A stretch of DNA of 7,991 nt from Deltaproteobacteria bacterium (lineage in GTDB: Bacteria; Desulfobacterota; Desulfobaccia; Desulfobaccales; Desulfobaccaceae). Below are positions 1 to 6,343 of this stretch, piece by piece. A model generated the notes under the pieces. That model was not told where the DNA came from and searched no databases. It worked only from the letters and a program-made list of their open reading frames with translations. Position numbers and translations under genes: made by a program. Numbering within the stretch: position 1 is the stretch's first letter; the number at the start of each line of letters is the position of its first letter. The DNA is taken from NCBI GenBank assembly GCA_016874895.1, contig VGSX01000152.1, positions 1-7,991 of the forward strand. Reading direction: 5' to 3'.

Positions 1-370
1 CCACGGCCTCTTCCAGCACCTGCTCCCGGGATTTTCCCATCTGGTACTTCAGATGAATGTCGGAAGTGGAAATAAACGTGTGAATACGCGGGTTTTCCGC
101 CTCTCTGACGGCTTCCCAGGCCGCGTCGATATCGTCTTTTTTAGCCCGGGCCAGACCGGCGATCTGGGGACCGCGGATTTCACGGGCAATGGTGCGCACC
201 GCCTCCAGATCGCCCGGAGAGGCAAAGGGAAAACCGGCCTCGATGACGTCCACCTGCATCATGGCCAGGTGGCGGGCAATCTGTATCTTTTCCCGGGTAT
301 TGAGACTTGCTCCCGGGGATTGCTCCCCATCCCGCAAGGTGGTATCGAAAATAATGACTTTTTGAGCCAT
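1..370 (-). CDS. leuA: 2-isopropylmalate synthase, N-terminal part (cut by window edge)
   Basis: The enzyme condenses acetyl-CoA with 2-ketoisovalerate to give 2-isopropylmalate, the first committed step of leucine synthesis, in the cytoplasm. The visible 123 residues begin [33 protein letters not shown] (residues 8-20) is the HMGL/DRE-TIM active-site signature, with Arg13 and the metal-ligand Asp14. The following segment (EKIQIARHL, then [14 protein letters not shown]) is the usual start of the TIM barrel. The start ATG at 370-368 has AGGAG at 379-383, 8 nt upstream. The catalytic barrel remainder and the C-terminal leucine-feedback domain lie off the left edge, so allostery and completeness cannot be judged. 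It is last of the ilv/psd/pssA series seen here and is separated from pssA by 293 nt, so it may have its own promoter. Homocitrate or citramalate synthases share the motif, but the neighbours favour leuA. Confidence 0.93.
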   Translation of the reverse strand, partial: MAQKVIIFDTTLRDGEQSPGASLNTREKIQIARHLAMMQVDVIEAGFPFASPGDLEAVRTIAREIRGPQIAGLARAKKDDIDAAWEAVREAENPRIHTFISTSDIHLKYQMGKSREQVLEEAV

Positions 371-663
371 GGTATTTACTCCTAGGGACCGGACTCGGTC
401 GCAATGGCAATGTTGCCGAAAGGAGCGGGGGACGTAACCTTATCCCCCCTATCCTCATAGACTTTCCGGAATATCAGTTAATTGTCAGTGTGTTGGGAGG
501 ATGGCGGCCCCTGAGGGAGCATGATCATCACCCCTCCCGGCACAGGGGCGGGGAAATCCGCCCGATCCGGGGAACAATTTGAAAGAACTGATAAACCAGG
601 AACTTTTGGCAACGTTTATTGTTCTTGGGGACCCCGGACGGGCTGAGGCGCGAGGGCGCGGCG
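371..663. other. pssA-leuA intergenic region, leader of leuA
   Basis: No convincing gene was found on either strand in this 293-nt gap. On the minus strand it is the leader of leuA. It holds several perfect small inverted repeats: 546-551/558-563 (GGGCGG/CCGCCC), 427-432/443-448 (GGGGGA/TCCCCC, 10-nt loop) and 387-391/396-400 (GACCG/CGGTC) just upstream of the leuA ribosome binding site. No T run follows any of them on the minus strand, so none is a classic intrinsic terminator. A weak leuA promoter could be TTAACT (481-476), a 16-nt spacer and TATGAG (459-454), each matching consensus at 4 of 6. No leucine-rich leader peptide and no T-box signature were recognised. Confidence 0.4.
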
Positions 664-1458
664 TTAAGAGGCTTCCGAGGTCTTGGTTTCCAGGCCTTCT
701 GTCTCTTGAGTATCTGGTTCTTTCCTCCTCCTCCAGAGGAGGAGCAGGGTGAGGAGCGGCCCGGAAACGACATAGGTGGCCATGAGCAAACAACTCATGA
801 TCTTGGGCTCGATGGCGACCACCAGGAAGAGCAGGACTGCCCCGACCAGCACGGGAAAAGGCTTGCGTTTGAAAAGTTCGAACTTCTTGAAACTGTAATA
901 TTTTATATTACTCACCATCAGGAAGGACAGGACATAGATCATAATCAGGATCAGTATATGACGGTTTGGGGCCCATTCCCCTAATACATAGTACATCAGG
1001 ATGGACGTGGCCACCATGGTGGCTGCCGCAGGGATGGGCAGACCGTTGAAATATCGGGGATCGATATCGCCGATCTGGACATTGAAGCGGGCCAGGCGCA
1101 GGGCGCCGCAGACCACGAACAGGAAGGCGGCCACCCAGCCGTAGCGGCCGTAGGGCTGCAGGGCCCAGAAATAAACGATGAGTGCCGGGGCCACGCCAAA
1201 GGCCACCAGATCGGCCAGGGAATCGTACTGCACCCCGAAGTTGGAAGAACTGTCGGTCATGCGGGCGACGCGGCCGTCCAGACCGTCCAGGATGAGTGAG
1301 ACCAGCACGGCCAAAGCGGCGACCTCGAAATTGCCGTTGATGGCCTCGATGATGGCATAAAAGCCGGCAAAGAGGCTGGCTGTGGTAATGAGGTTGGGCA
1401 GGATATAAATGCCCCGGAATTTCCGGCGCTCTCTCGGTTTCCTTCTCCGCCTGGTCAT
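664..1458 (-). CDS. pssA: CDP-diacylglycerol-serine O-phosphatidyltransferase
   Basis: This inner-membrane enzyme transfers phosphatidyl from CDP-diacylglycerol to serine, making phosphatidylserine, the substrate of the adjacent psd. With this start it is 264 aa. Residues 58-83 carry the complete CDP-alcohol phosphotransferase motif: D58, D61, G62, A65, R66, G75, D79 and D83. About eight hydrophobic segments follow a basic N-terminus (TRRRRKPRERRK). The C-terminal tail is charged and rich in Thr/Glu. The ATG at 1458-1456 is chosen because AGGGAG (1465-1470) lies 6 nt upstream and the codon overlaps the psd stop as ATGA. An in-frame ATG at 1464 has no room for a ribosome binding site, and a longer reading to 1524 would run into psd. 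Translational coupling to psd is likely. PgsA-type enzymes share the motif, but the psd partner and the SSSNFGVQYDSLAD context support serine as acceptor. Confidence 0.93.
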   Translation of the reverse strand: MTRRRRKPRERRKFRGIYILPNLITTASLFAGFYAIIEAINGNFEVAALAVLVSLILDGLDGRVARMTDSSSNFGVQYDSLADLVAFGVAPALIVYFWALQPYGRYGWVAAFLFVVCGALRLARFNVQIGDIDPRYFNGLPIPAAATMVATSILMYYVLGEWAPNRHILILIMIYVLSFLMVSNIKYYSFKKFELFKRKPFPVLVGAVLLFLVVAIEPKIMSCLLMATYVVSGPLLTLLLLWRRRKEPDTQETEGLETKTSEAS

Positions 1459-2096
1459 GACCATCTCCCTAAAATACTGCTCCCGGCTTTGACTTTCTGG
1501 CCGATCCGCACCAGCACCTGACACTCCTCCGGGAAATAGAGATCAACCCGGGAGCCGAAGCAGATAAGGCCCACCCGCTCACCCCGGTCCACCTGTTCCC
1601 CTTCCCGGACATAGGAAATGATGCGGCGCGCCAACAAGCCGGCGATTTGGACCATGACGACATCGGCGCCGTCCGGGGTCCGCAGGTGTATTGCCAACTG
1701 CTCGTTTAGGTCCGGCGCCTCGGGGCGGTTGGCGGCCAGGTACTGGCCCGGCTGATAGCTCATGGCCTTGATTTGGCCGGCCACCGGCGCCCGATTGACG
1801 TGGACATCAAAAACATTCATGAATATGCTTAGCTTTTGGGCCGACTGCTTAAGAAAATGGTCCTCCCGGACCCGCTCCAGAGAAATTATGCGCCCGTCGG
1901 CCGGGGAAATGATAACTCCCGGTTCCGCTGGCACCAGCCGCTCCGGATCCCGGAAAAAATAAGCCAGAAAGAGGGTCAGAACCAGACCAAGGCCTGACAG
2001 GAACCCACCGGTCCATAAGCCCAGGAGAAAAATGGCCGCACCCAGGAGGATGAAACGATACCCAGGACGGGCAATGGGCCCGGTGCGCTCTTTCAT
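1455..2096 (-). CDS. psd: Phosphatidylserine decarboxylase proenzyme, short type
   Basis: It decarboxylates phosphatidylserine to phosphatidylethanolamine at the inner membrane. The 213-residue length fits the short pyruvoyl-dependent family rather than the roughly 300-residue E. coli type. Two hydrophobic segments lie near the N-terminus (about residues 14-46), followed by YFFRDPER and SPADG (Asp67), and the DVHVNRAP motif (His99). The self-cleavage site is read as FGSRVD, between Gly181 and Ser182. Cleavage there leaves a 32-residue alpha chain with an N-terminal pyruvoyl group. A second Gly-Ser at 205-206 is too near the end to be the site. The start ATG at 2096 has GAGG at 2104-2107, 7 nt upstream. 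The stop codon overlaps the pssA start. It follows ilvC after a repeat-filled 267-nt gap, an order I recall from other deltaproteobacteria. Confidence 0.93.
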   Translation of the reverse strand: MKERTGPIARPGYRFILLGAAIFLLGLWTGGFLSGLGLVLTLFLAYFFRDPERLVPAEPGVIISPADGRIISLERVREDHFLKQSAQKLSIFMNVFDVHVNRAPVAGQIKAMSYQPGQYLAANRPEAPDLNEQLAIHLRTPDGADVVMVQIAGLLARRIISYVREGEQVDRGERVGLICFGSRVDLYFPEECQVLVRIGQKVKAGSSILGRWS

Positions 2097-2125
2097 GATG
2101 GTACCTCAAATATATTCATGCCGCA

Positions 2126-2176
2126 CTCGGCTTTCAGCCCTCAGGATTAAAAAAACGATAGGCGTTCAGCTTCCAG
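2126..2176. repeat. Degenerate relic of the GCTGANN intergenic repeat
   Basis: On the minus strand this stretch contains GCTGAACGCC (near 2161-2170) and GGCTGAAAGCC (near 2129-2139), separated by an A/T-rich spacer. Both decamers match the ends of the heptamer repeat between ilvN and ilvB (4025-4165). It looks like a decayed copy of the same element, lying just upstream of psd. The match is short, so chance cannot be excluded. Confidence 0.35.
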
Positions 2177-2213
2177 TAAGAACAAAAATGGCCATGGCCA
2201 GGTTTCTTATTAT

Positions 2214-2240
2214 TCGTGCCCAAGTTTAACTCGGGCACGA
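2214..2240. repeat. 27-bp near-perfect palindrome between ilvC and psd
   Basis: Twelve of thirteen base pairs match around a centre at 2227. The outer arms TCGTGCCC (2214-2221) and GGGCACGA (2233-2240) are perfect, one mismatch follows (2222/2232), and the inner part is AGTT-T-AACT. The inner part leaves almost no loop, so a DNA operator for a dimeric regulator is as plausible as an RNA hairpin. On the minus strand it is followed by ATAATAAG rather than a T run, so it is not a standard intrinsic terminator. Confidence 0.55.
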
Positions 2241-2245
2241 GTGTC

Positions 2246-2332
2246 AATCCCCCCTGCCCCCCCTTTAAAAAAGGGGAGGATGAGGCGGGCTTTTAAAAGT
2301 CCCCCTTTTGTAAAGGGGGATTTAGGGGGATT
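2246..2332. repeat. MITE-like C-run/G-run palindromic element
   Basis: This 87-bp element has terminal inverted repeats AATCCCCC (2246-2253) and GGGGGATT (2325-2332). Inside are three perfect palindromes: CCCCTTT/AAAGGGG (2260-2266/2270-2276), CTTTTAAAAG (2290-2299) and CCCCCTTT/AAAGGGGG (2301-2308/2312-2319). It encodes nothing. On the minus strand the last hairpin, downstream of the ilvC stop, is followed by ACTTTT, so it may act as a weak terminator or mRNA-stabilising end for ilvC. Its form resembles the C/G-run intergenic repeats I associate with deltaproteobacterial genomes; copy number cannot be seen from one window. Confidence 0.6.
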
Positions 2333-2363
2333 TTCACCGTAAAACCGGAAACTGAAAACCGTA

Positions 2364-3356
2364 TTACTTTCTCTGCAGCCAGCCCATCATGCTCCGGAGC
2401 TTCTGGCCCACGGCCTCGATGGGATGCTCGGCTTCCTGTTTGCGCAGGGCATTGAACACCGGGCGTTTGGCCTGGTTTTCCAGGATCCATTCCCGGGCGA
2501 ACTCGCCGTCCTGGATTTCCCTCAGAATCTGGAACATCTCCTCCCGGGTCTCTTCCGTGATGATGCGTCTGCCCCGGGTGTAATCGCCGAATTCAGCAGT
2601 GTCGGACACGGAATAACGCATATAGCTGATACCGCCCTGGTAAAACAGGTCCACGATGAGCTTGAGTTCATGGAGGCACTCGAAATAGGCGATCTCGGGC
2701 TGATACCCGGCCTCCACCAGGGTATCGAAACCGGCCTTCACCAGTTCGGAGACGCCGCCGCAGAGGACCGCCTGTTCCCCGAACAGATCCGTTTCGGTCT
2801 CTTCCTGGAAGGTGGTCTCGATGACCCCGGCCCGGGTGGCGCCGATGCCCTTGGCGTAGGCCAGTGCAGTGGCCAGGGCCTGACCGGAAGCGTCCTGGTG
2901 GATAGCCACCAGGGAGGGGACGCCGGCCCCTTTCTCGTATTCGCTGCGCACCAGATGCCCCGGCCCCTTGGGGGCCACCATGACCACATCAACCTGGGGG
3001 TCGGGAATGATCTGACCGAAATGAATGTTAAAACCATGGGAAAACAATAACGTTTTCCCTGACCCCATATGAGGTTTCAGGTCATTCTCATACAAATGGG
3101 CCTGGACATGATCCTGGGTCAGGATCTGAATCACCTGGCACTGTTGGGCCGCTTCCGCCGCGCTCACCGGGGTGAAGCCATACTTCAGGGCCAACTCGTG
3201 GTTGGGGGTGTTGGGAACCTCGGCAACGACCACCTGCACACCGCTGTCCCGCAGGTTCAGGGCCTGGGCATGGCCCTGGGAGCCGAAGCCGATGACGGCC
3301 ACCTTTTTTCCTTGGAGAACGTTGAGATTCGCATCTGCGTCATAGTAGATTTGCAT
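2364..3356 (-). CDS. ilvC: Ketol-acid reductoisomerase, class I, predicted NADH-preferring
   Basis: It converts acetolactate and acetohydroxybutyrate to dihydroxy acids in valine and isoleucine synthesis, using Mg2+ and a nicotinamide cofactor in the cytoplasm. The 330-residue length is that of the short class I form. The Rossmann motif [17 protein letters not shown] is at 23-39. The expected catalytic and metal residues are present: His107, Lys130 (APKGPGH), Asp190, Glu194, Glu226, Glu230 and Ser251. The unusual part is the beta2-alphaB loop (about 45-53), which reads AEVPNTPNH where NADPH enzymes usually have a GLR-x-GS-type loop. The phosphate-binding Arg and Ser are absent and Glu46 is present, predicting NADH use. 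The start at 3356 has AAGGA 8 nt upstream. It is third in the ilvB-ilvN-ilvC series, preceded by a 160-nt spacer with a hairpin. Confidence 0.96.
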   Translation of the reverse strand: MQIYYDADANLNVLQGKKVAVIGFGSQGHAQALNLRDSGVQVVVAEVPNTPNHELALKYGFTPVSAAEAAQQCQVIQILTQDHVQAHLYENDLKPHMGSGKTLLFSHGFNIHFGQIIPDPQVDVVMVAPKGPGHLVRSEYEKGAGVPSLVAIHQDASGQALATALAYAKGIGATRAGVIETTFQEETETDLFGEQAVLCGGVSELVKAGFDTLVEAGYQPEIAYFECLHELKLIVDLFYQGGISYMRYSVSDTAEFGDYTRGRRIITEETREEMFQILREIQDGEFAREWILENQAKRPVFNALRKQEAEHPIEAVGQKLRSMMGWLQRK

Positions 3357-3381
3357 GTTTACTGTCCTTATTACCTGTCCA

Positions 3382-3414
3382 CGGCCCGAGCTTTCTCAGG
3401 CCGCTGATTTTTTT
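3382..3414 (+). terminator. Hairpin in the ilvN-ilvC spacer; terminator-like on the plus strand
   Basis: Arms CGGCCCGAG (3382-3390) and CTCAGGCCG (3395-3403) enclose a 4-nt loop. Read on the minus strand (the ilv transcript) it is a 9-bp stem with one G-U pair and loop AAAG, ending 25 nt before the ilvC start. Read on the plus strand it has one C-A mismatch but is followed by seven T residues (3408-3414), the form of an intrinsic terminator. No plus-strand gene ends here. It could stop antisense transcription, or serve as an mRNA processing or stability hairpin ahead of ilvC. Confidence 0.35.
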
Positions 3415-3516
3415 GCGGTAGTGCTTCGTGGCTTCTTTAGAATTTCTTTTCCAGAATATCAAGCCGGGCTTTTTGTTCATGAAATTTCTGCCCGATATCT
3501 TCCAGAGACGTATTAA

Positions 3517-3999
3517 TTACTCCTTTTTGGTCCGCTGCATGGCCAGGGACCCGGTGCGCACCACTTCCTGGATGCCGATGGTCTTGAGCAGCCCCAGGAC
3601 CGCGTTTAATTTTTCCGAGGTGCCGGTTATTTCCAGGGTATAGGTGTTGGGGCTGACATCCACCACCCGGCAGCGGAAGATATCGGCAATACGCAGCACT
3701 TCGGCCCGCTGGCGGTCTTCGGCCTTGACCTTGACCAGGGCCATTTCCCGCTCCACGTGGTCAGTGGGGGTCAGATCCACCACCTTGATGACATTGATGA
3801 GTTTGCGCAACTGCTTGATGATCTGCTCTATGATCATTTCATTGCCCGCGGTGACCAGGGTAATGTGGGAGACTTCCTGATTCATGGTGGCGGCCACACA
3901 CAAACTTTCAATATTGAACCCCCGGCCGCTGAAAAGCCCGGTTACCCGGGAAAGAACCCCGGGTTCATTGTCCACCGAAACCGAAATCACATGTCGCAT
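3517..3999 (-). CDS. ilvN: Acetolactate synthase small (regulatory) subunit
   Basis: This is the regulatory subunit of acetohydroxyacid synthase. It binds IlvB, activates it and normally confers valine feedback inhibition. At 160 residues it is the usual bacterial length. An N-terminal ACT domain (about 3-77, MRHVISVSVDNEPGVLSRV) is followed by the C-terminal ALS_ss domain (about 80-155). Gly14, Ser17 and Asn29, the positions where E. coli IlvH mutations give valine resistance, are all kept, so valine feedback is expected. The ATG at 3999 has AAGGGA about 8 nt upstream. It is separated from ilvB by 168 nt containing an inverted heptamer repeat, which is wider than the usual near-contact of ilvB and ilvN. 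The symbol ilvH is used for the same protein in some genomes. Confidence 0.95.
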   Translation of the reverse strand: MRHVISVSVDNEPGVLSRVTGLFSGRGFNIESLCVAATMNQEVSHITLVTAGNEMIIEQIIKQLRKLINVIKVVDLTPTDHVEREMALVKVKAEDRQRAEVLRIADIFRCRVVDVSPNTYTLEITGTSEKLNAVLGLLKTIGIQEVVRTGSLAMQRTKKE

Positions 4000-4024
4000 A
4001 ATTCGCTTCCCTTTGGGTCAAGTT

Positions 4025-4165
4025 GGCTTTCAGCGATCAGCAATCAGCTTTCAGCAAAAACGAAAAGTTACGCAGGTTTCAATAAGGATACAAGGATCCT
4101 TCGAGTATGCGAAATTATTAAATTCAATTTGTAAGCTGACGGCTGAAAGCTGACCGCTGAACGCC
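4025..4165. repeat. Inverted arrays of GCTGANN heptamers between ilvB and ilvN
   Basis: The right arm (about 4135-4165) is four consecutive heptamers beginning GCTGA, ending GCTGAACGCC. The left arm (4025-4055), read on the minus strand, is also four GCTGANN units, ending GCTGAAAGCC. Twelve bases are perfectly inverted between the arms (4044-4055 with 4142-4153). The middle, about 78 nt, is A/T-rich and includes the palindrome AAGGATCCTT. The whole occupies most of the 168-nt gap and starts right after the ilvB stop. It is non-coding and looks like a mobile or slippage-derived intergenic repeat. The transcribed form could fold into a long-range stem. Confidence 0.65.
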
Positions 4166-4167
4166 TT

Positions 4168-5862
4168 CTAAGTCAATAACATCTTGTGCATGGGCGCGCC
4201 GGCCGGCACCATGGGCATGACGCACTCTTCCGGGGCCACCCGGAAGTCCATGAGCACGGGTTTGCGGGTATTGATGGCCTCCCGGATGACCGGCTCCACC
4301 TCTTCCGGCTTTTCGGCCCGCAATCCTAAAGCCCCGTAGGCCTCGGCCAGTTTGACGAAGTCCGGGGACCACATGGGAGTCTGGCTGTAGCGCCGGTCGT
4401 AGAAAAGCTGTTGCCACTGGCGGACCATGCCCAGAAAGCTGTTATTGAGGATGGCCACCTTCACGGGCAGGTCATATTCCACCGCAGTGGCCAACTCCTG
4501 GATATTCATCTGGATGCTGCCGTCCCCGGCAATATCGATGACCAGGTCGTCCGGACAGGCTACCTGGGCCCCGATGGCCGCGGGGAAACCGTAGCCCATA
4601 CAGCCCAGGCCGCCGGAACTGAGCCAGCGGTTGGGGCGGTTGATGTGATAGAACTGGGCCGCCCACATCTGGTTCTGGCCCACTTCGGTGCTAATGATGG
4701 CGTTCCCCTGGGTCAGTTCGTAGAGTTTTTCCACCACGAACTGGGGCTTCAGATCGCCGCTGGCGCGGTCATAGGTCAAGGGGTGCTCCCTCTTCCACTG
4801 ATCGATTTCGGCCAGCCAGGCCTGGTGCGCCGGGGACAATTCCCGGGGAGTCGGGACCTGGGCGACCACCAGTTCATTGAGCTGGCTCAGGGCGTCCTGG
4901 CAATCCCCCACGATGGGAATGTCCACCACCACGTTTTTACTGATGGAGGTGGGGTCGATGTCGATGTGGATAATCTTGGCATGGGGCGCGAACTCTTCGA
5001 TCTTGCCGGTGACCCGGTCATCGAAGCGGGAGCCGATGGCGATGAGGACATCCGCATGGTGTACCGACATGTTGGCAAAATAGGTGCCATGCATGCCCAG
5101 CATGCCCAGCCAGAGCCGGTGTGGGGCCGGGAAGCCGCCCAACCCCATGAGGGTGGTGGTCACCGGAATCTCCAGGGACTGGGCGAACTTGGTCAGTTCT
5201 TCAGAGGCCTTGGAGAGAATCACCCCGCCCCCGGCGTAGATCACCGGCCGGTGCGCCTTAAGAATCAGGTCCAGGGCCTTTTTTATCTGCTTGGGATTGG
5301 CGTGGTAGTTCGGGTTATAGCTCTTGATCCGCACCCGCTCCGGAAACTTGGGCACGGTTTGGCCCTGAATAACGTCCTTGGGCAGATCCACCAAGACCGG
5401 CCCCGGCCGCCCGGTGCGGGCGATGTGAAAGGCCTCATGGATGATCCGGGCCAGGTCGTCCACATGTTTCACCAAATAATTGTGTTTGGTGCAGGGGCGG
5501 GTGATACCCACTATATCCACCTCTTGAAAGGCGTCGTTGCCGATGAGGGGCGTGGGCACCTGGCCGGTGAACACTACCATGGGAATGGAGTCCATATACG
5601 CCGAGGCGATGCCCGAAACCGTGTTGGTGGCCCCGGGGCCGGAGGTCACCAGACAGACCCCCACCTTGCCGGAAGCCCGGGAGTAGCCATCCGCGGCATG
5701 GGCCGCCCCCTGCTCGTGGCGCACTAAAAAATGTTTGATAAAGGGAGCACGGGTCAACTCATCATAAATATCCAGGACCACGCCGCCGGGGAAACCGAAA
5801 ATATGCTTCACGCCCTCGCGTTCCAGACACTTGAGAAAAATCTGACTACCGGTCAATTTCAT
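4168..5862 (-). CDS. ilvB: Acetolactate synthase large (catalytic) subunit
   Basis: This ThDP-, Mg2+- and FAD-dependent subunit condenses two pyruvates to acetolactate, or pyruvate with 2-ketobutyrate to acetohydroxybutyrate, the first shared step for valine, leucine and isoleucine. At 564 residues it is full length, with the three usual domains: the pyrimidine-binding domain (about 1-165, catalytic Glu50 in [18 protein letters not shown]), the central FAD-associated domain (about 190-330, with SRFDDRVTG) and the PP domain (about 375-545). The Mg-ThDP motif runs from GDGSIQ (447-452) to NN (473-474). TSGPGATN (73-80) is typical of the biosynthetic enzyme. The start ATG at 5862 overlaps the stop of the upstream small gene as ATGA, with AAGGAAAG about 7-8 nt upstream inside that gene. 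Adjacent ilvN and ilvC argue for the biosynthetic rather than the catabolic acetoin enzyme. No key residue is missing. Confidence 0.97.
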   Translation of the reverse strand: MKLTGSQIFLKCLEREGVKHIFGFPGGVVLDIYDELTRAPFIKHFLVRHEQGAAHAADGYSRASGKVGVCLVTSGPGATNTVSGIASAYMDSIPMVVFTGQVPTPLIGNDAFQEVDIVGITRPCTKHNYLVKHVDDLARIIHEAFHIARTGRPGPVLVDLPKDVIQGQTVPKFPERVRIKSYNPNYHANPKQIKKALDLILKAHRPVIYAGGGVILSKASEELTKFAQSLEIPVTTTLMGLGGFPAPHRLWLGMLGMHGTYFANMSVHHADVLIAIGSRFDDRVTGKIEEFAPHAKIIHIDIDPTSISKNVVVDIPIVGDCQDALSQLNELVVAQVPTPRELSPAHQAWLAEIDQWKREHPLTYDRASGDLKPQFVVEKLYELTQGNAIISTEVGQNQMWAAQFYHINRPNRWLSSGGLGCMGYGFPAAIGAQVACPDDLVIDIAGDGSIQMNIQELATAVEYDLPVKVAILNNSFLGMVRQWQQLFYDRRYSQTPMWSPDFVKLAEAYGALGLRAEKPEEVEPVIREAINTRKPVLMDFRVAPEECVMPMVPAGAPMHKMLLT

Positions 5863-6095
5863 ACTGATCTTTCCTTTGCCCGATAATGGGCCAAAATCTG
5901 TTCTATCCTATCTCTTCCTGCCAACTTTAATTTCTGGATGCGGCGACGTTCTACAGTTTCATCGGCGGTAAGGTAAGACCGCCGATTGAACTCCTCCAAT
6001 TGCCGTTCAAAATCCTGATGTTCTGCTATACGGCGCTGCAACTCCGGATCATGGTCGATCCAGCGAGCCACCAACTCTTCATCAGCCTTTTCCAT
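5859..6095 (-). CDS. Small DUF465/YdcH-like helical protein upstream of ilvB
   Basis: This 78-residue soluble protein is highly charged and predicted to be almost wholly helical. The pattern [13 protein letters not shown], then [19 protein letters not shown], matches the DUF465 (YdcH) family as I know it: a conserved His, a heptad-like helix, then a QKLxLKD-type second helix. The spacing suggests a short helical hairpin or coiled coil. The function of this family is unknown. The start at 6095 has GAGGG 5 nt upstream. Its TGA overlaps the ilvB ATG, so ilvB translation is probably coupled to it and it is likely the first gene of the ilv operon. It has no signal peptide, membrane segment or cysteines. 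The family call rests on pattern recognition only; the gene itself is well supported by start, overlap and composition. Confidence 0.75.
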   Translation of the reverse strand: MEKADEELVARWIDHDPELQRRIAEHQDFERQLEEFNRRSYLTADETVERRRIQKLKLAGRDRIEQILAHYRAKERSV

Positions 6096-6174
6096 GATTC
6101 CCTCGCGGACAATTCATGTCATTGTATCAAAAAATGTTATTACATATTTTTAACTTAAGCAAGATTTTTTATCA

Positions 6175-6295
6175 GGGTGCCGCCTGCAGCCGGGGAATTA
6201 CCGGCAACGGCGCCCAGTTCACCATAGCTCCCGGAACCTCAGGCATATCCGGCTTGTCTTATGGTTTTTGCGGCAAGCTGTCGGTTGCCAGGCAA
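6175..6295. other. GC-rich hairpin-dense island in the divergent control region
   Basis: Three consecutive structures can be drawn. The first is an outer stem GGGTGCCG/CGGCGCCC (6175-6182/6208-6215, one wobble) with an inner stem GCCGG/CCGGC (6189-6193/6201-6205). The second is an outer stem ACCATA/TATGGT (about 6222-6227/6261-6266) with an inner CCGGA/TCCGG. The third is GGCAA/TTGCC (6272-6276/6285-6289), competing with TTGCC-A-GGCAA (6285-6295). The island is flanked by A/T-rich DNA. No known riboswitch or RNA family was recognised on either strand. It would lie in the 5' leader of the minus-strand operon if the promoter near 6339-6364 is used. A weak open reading of 78 codons covers it on the plus strand, without a ribosome binding site. 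Confidence 0.4.
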
Positions 6296-6314
6296 GTGTT
6301 TAATAAAAAAGATC

Positions 6315-6343
6315 TTGACGCCGGCTCAATCGCAGCTTATTAT
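6315..6343 (+). promoter_or_regulatory. Sigma70-like promoter for the NifX/MinD cluster
   Basis: A -35 of TTGACG (6315-6320, 5 of 6) and a -10 of TATTAT (6338-6343, 5 of 6) are separated by exactly 17 nt. Transcription would start near 6350, giving a leader of about 150 nt before the ATG at 6503. No sigma54 (GG-N10-GC type) promoter was evident by eye, which matters because the Desulfovibrio ORP operons are reported to be sigma54-dependent. Confidence 0.5.

Noticed and set aside
1459..1524. Longer pssA reading with 22 extra N-terminal residues
   Set aside because: It would overlap psd by 70 bp. The ATG at 1458 has a well-placed AGGGAG and an ATGA overlap, and the extra residues are not family-like.
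1602..1611. Gly-Ser in KAGSSILG of Psd (residues 205-206 of 213; approximate span) as the pyruvoyl cleavage site
   Set aside because: It would leave an alpha chain of only 8 residues. FGSRVD at 181-182 matches the short-family site and leaves 32 residues.
3350..3480. Basic 46-codon minus-strand reading starting MNKKPGLIFW in the ilvN-ilvC spacer
   Set aside because: No ribosome binding site, and it runs into the ilvC start in another frame; most likely chance.
3437..3517. Short minus-strand reading of about 26 codons with a coiled-coil look after ilvN (…SLEDIGQKFHEQKARL…)
   Set aside because: AAGGAG lies upstream at 3521-3526, but no ATG, GTG or TTG follows at a workable distance. Only an ATT 2 nt away is in frame.
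4411..5727. Long plus-strand open frame opposite ilvB (438 codons)
   Set aside because: It is the antisense shadow of a GC-rich conserved gene. Its translation has no recognisable domain, while the minus strand encodes intact acetolactate synthase.
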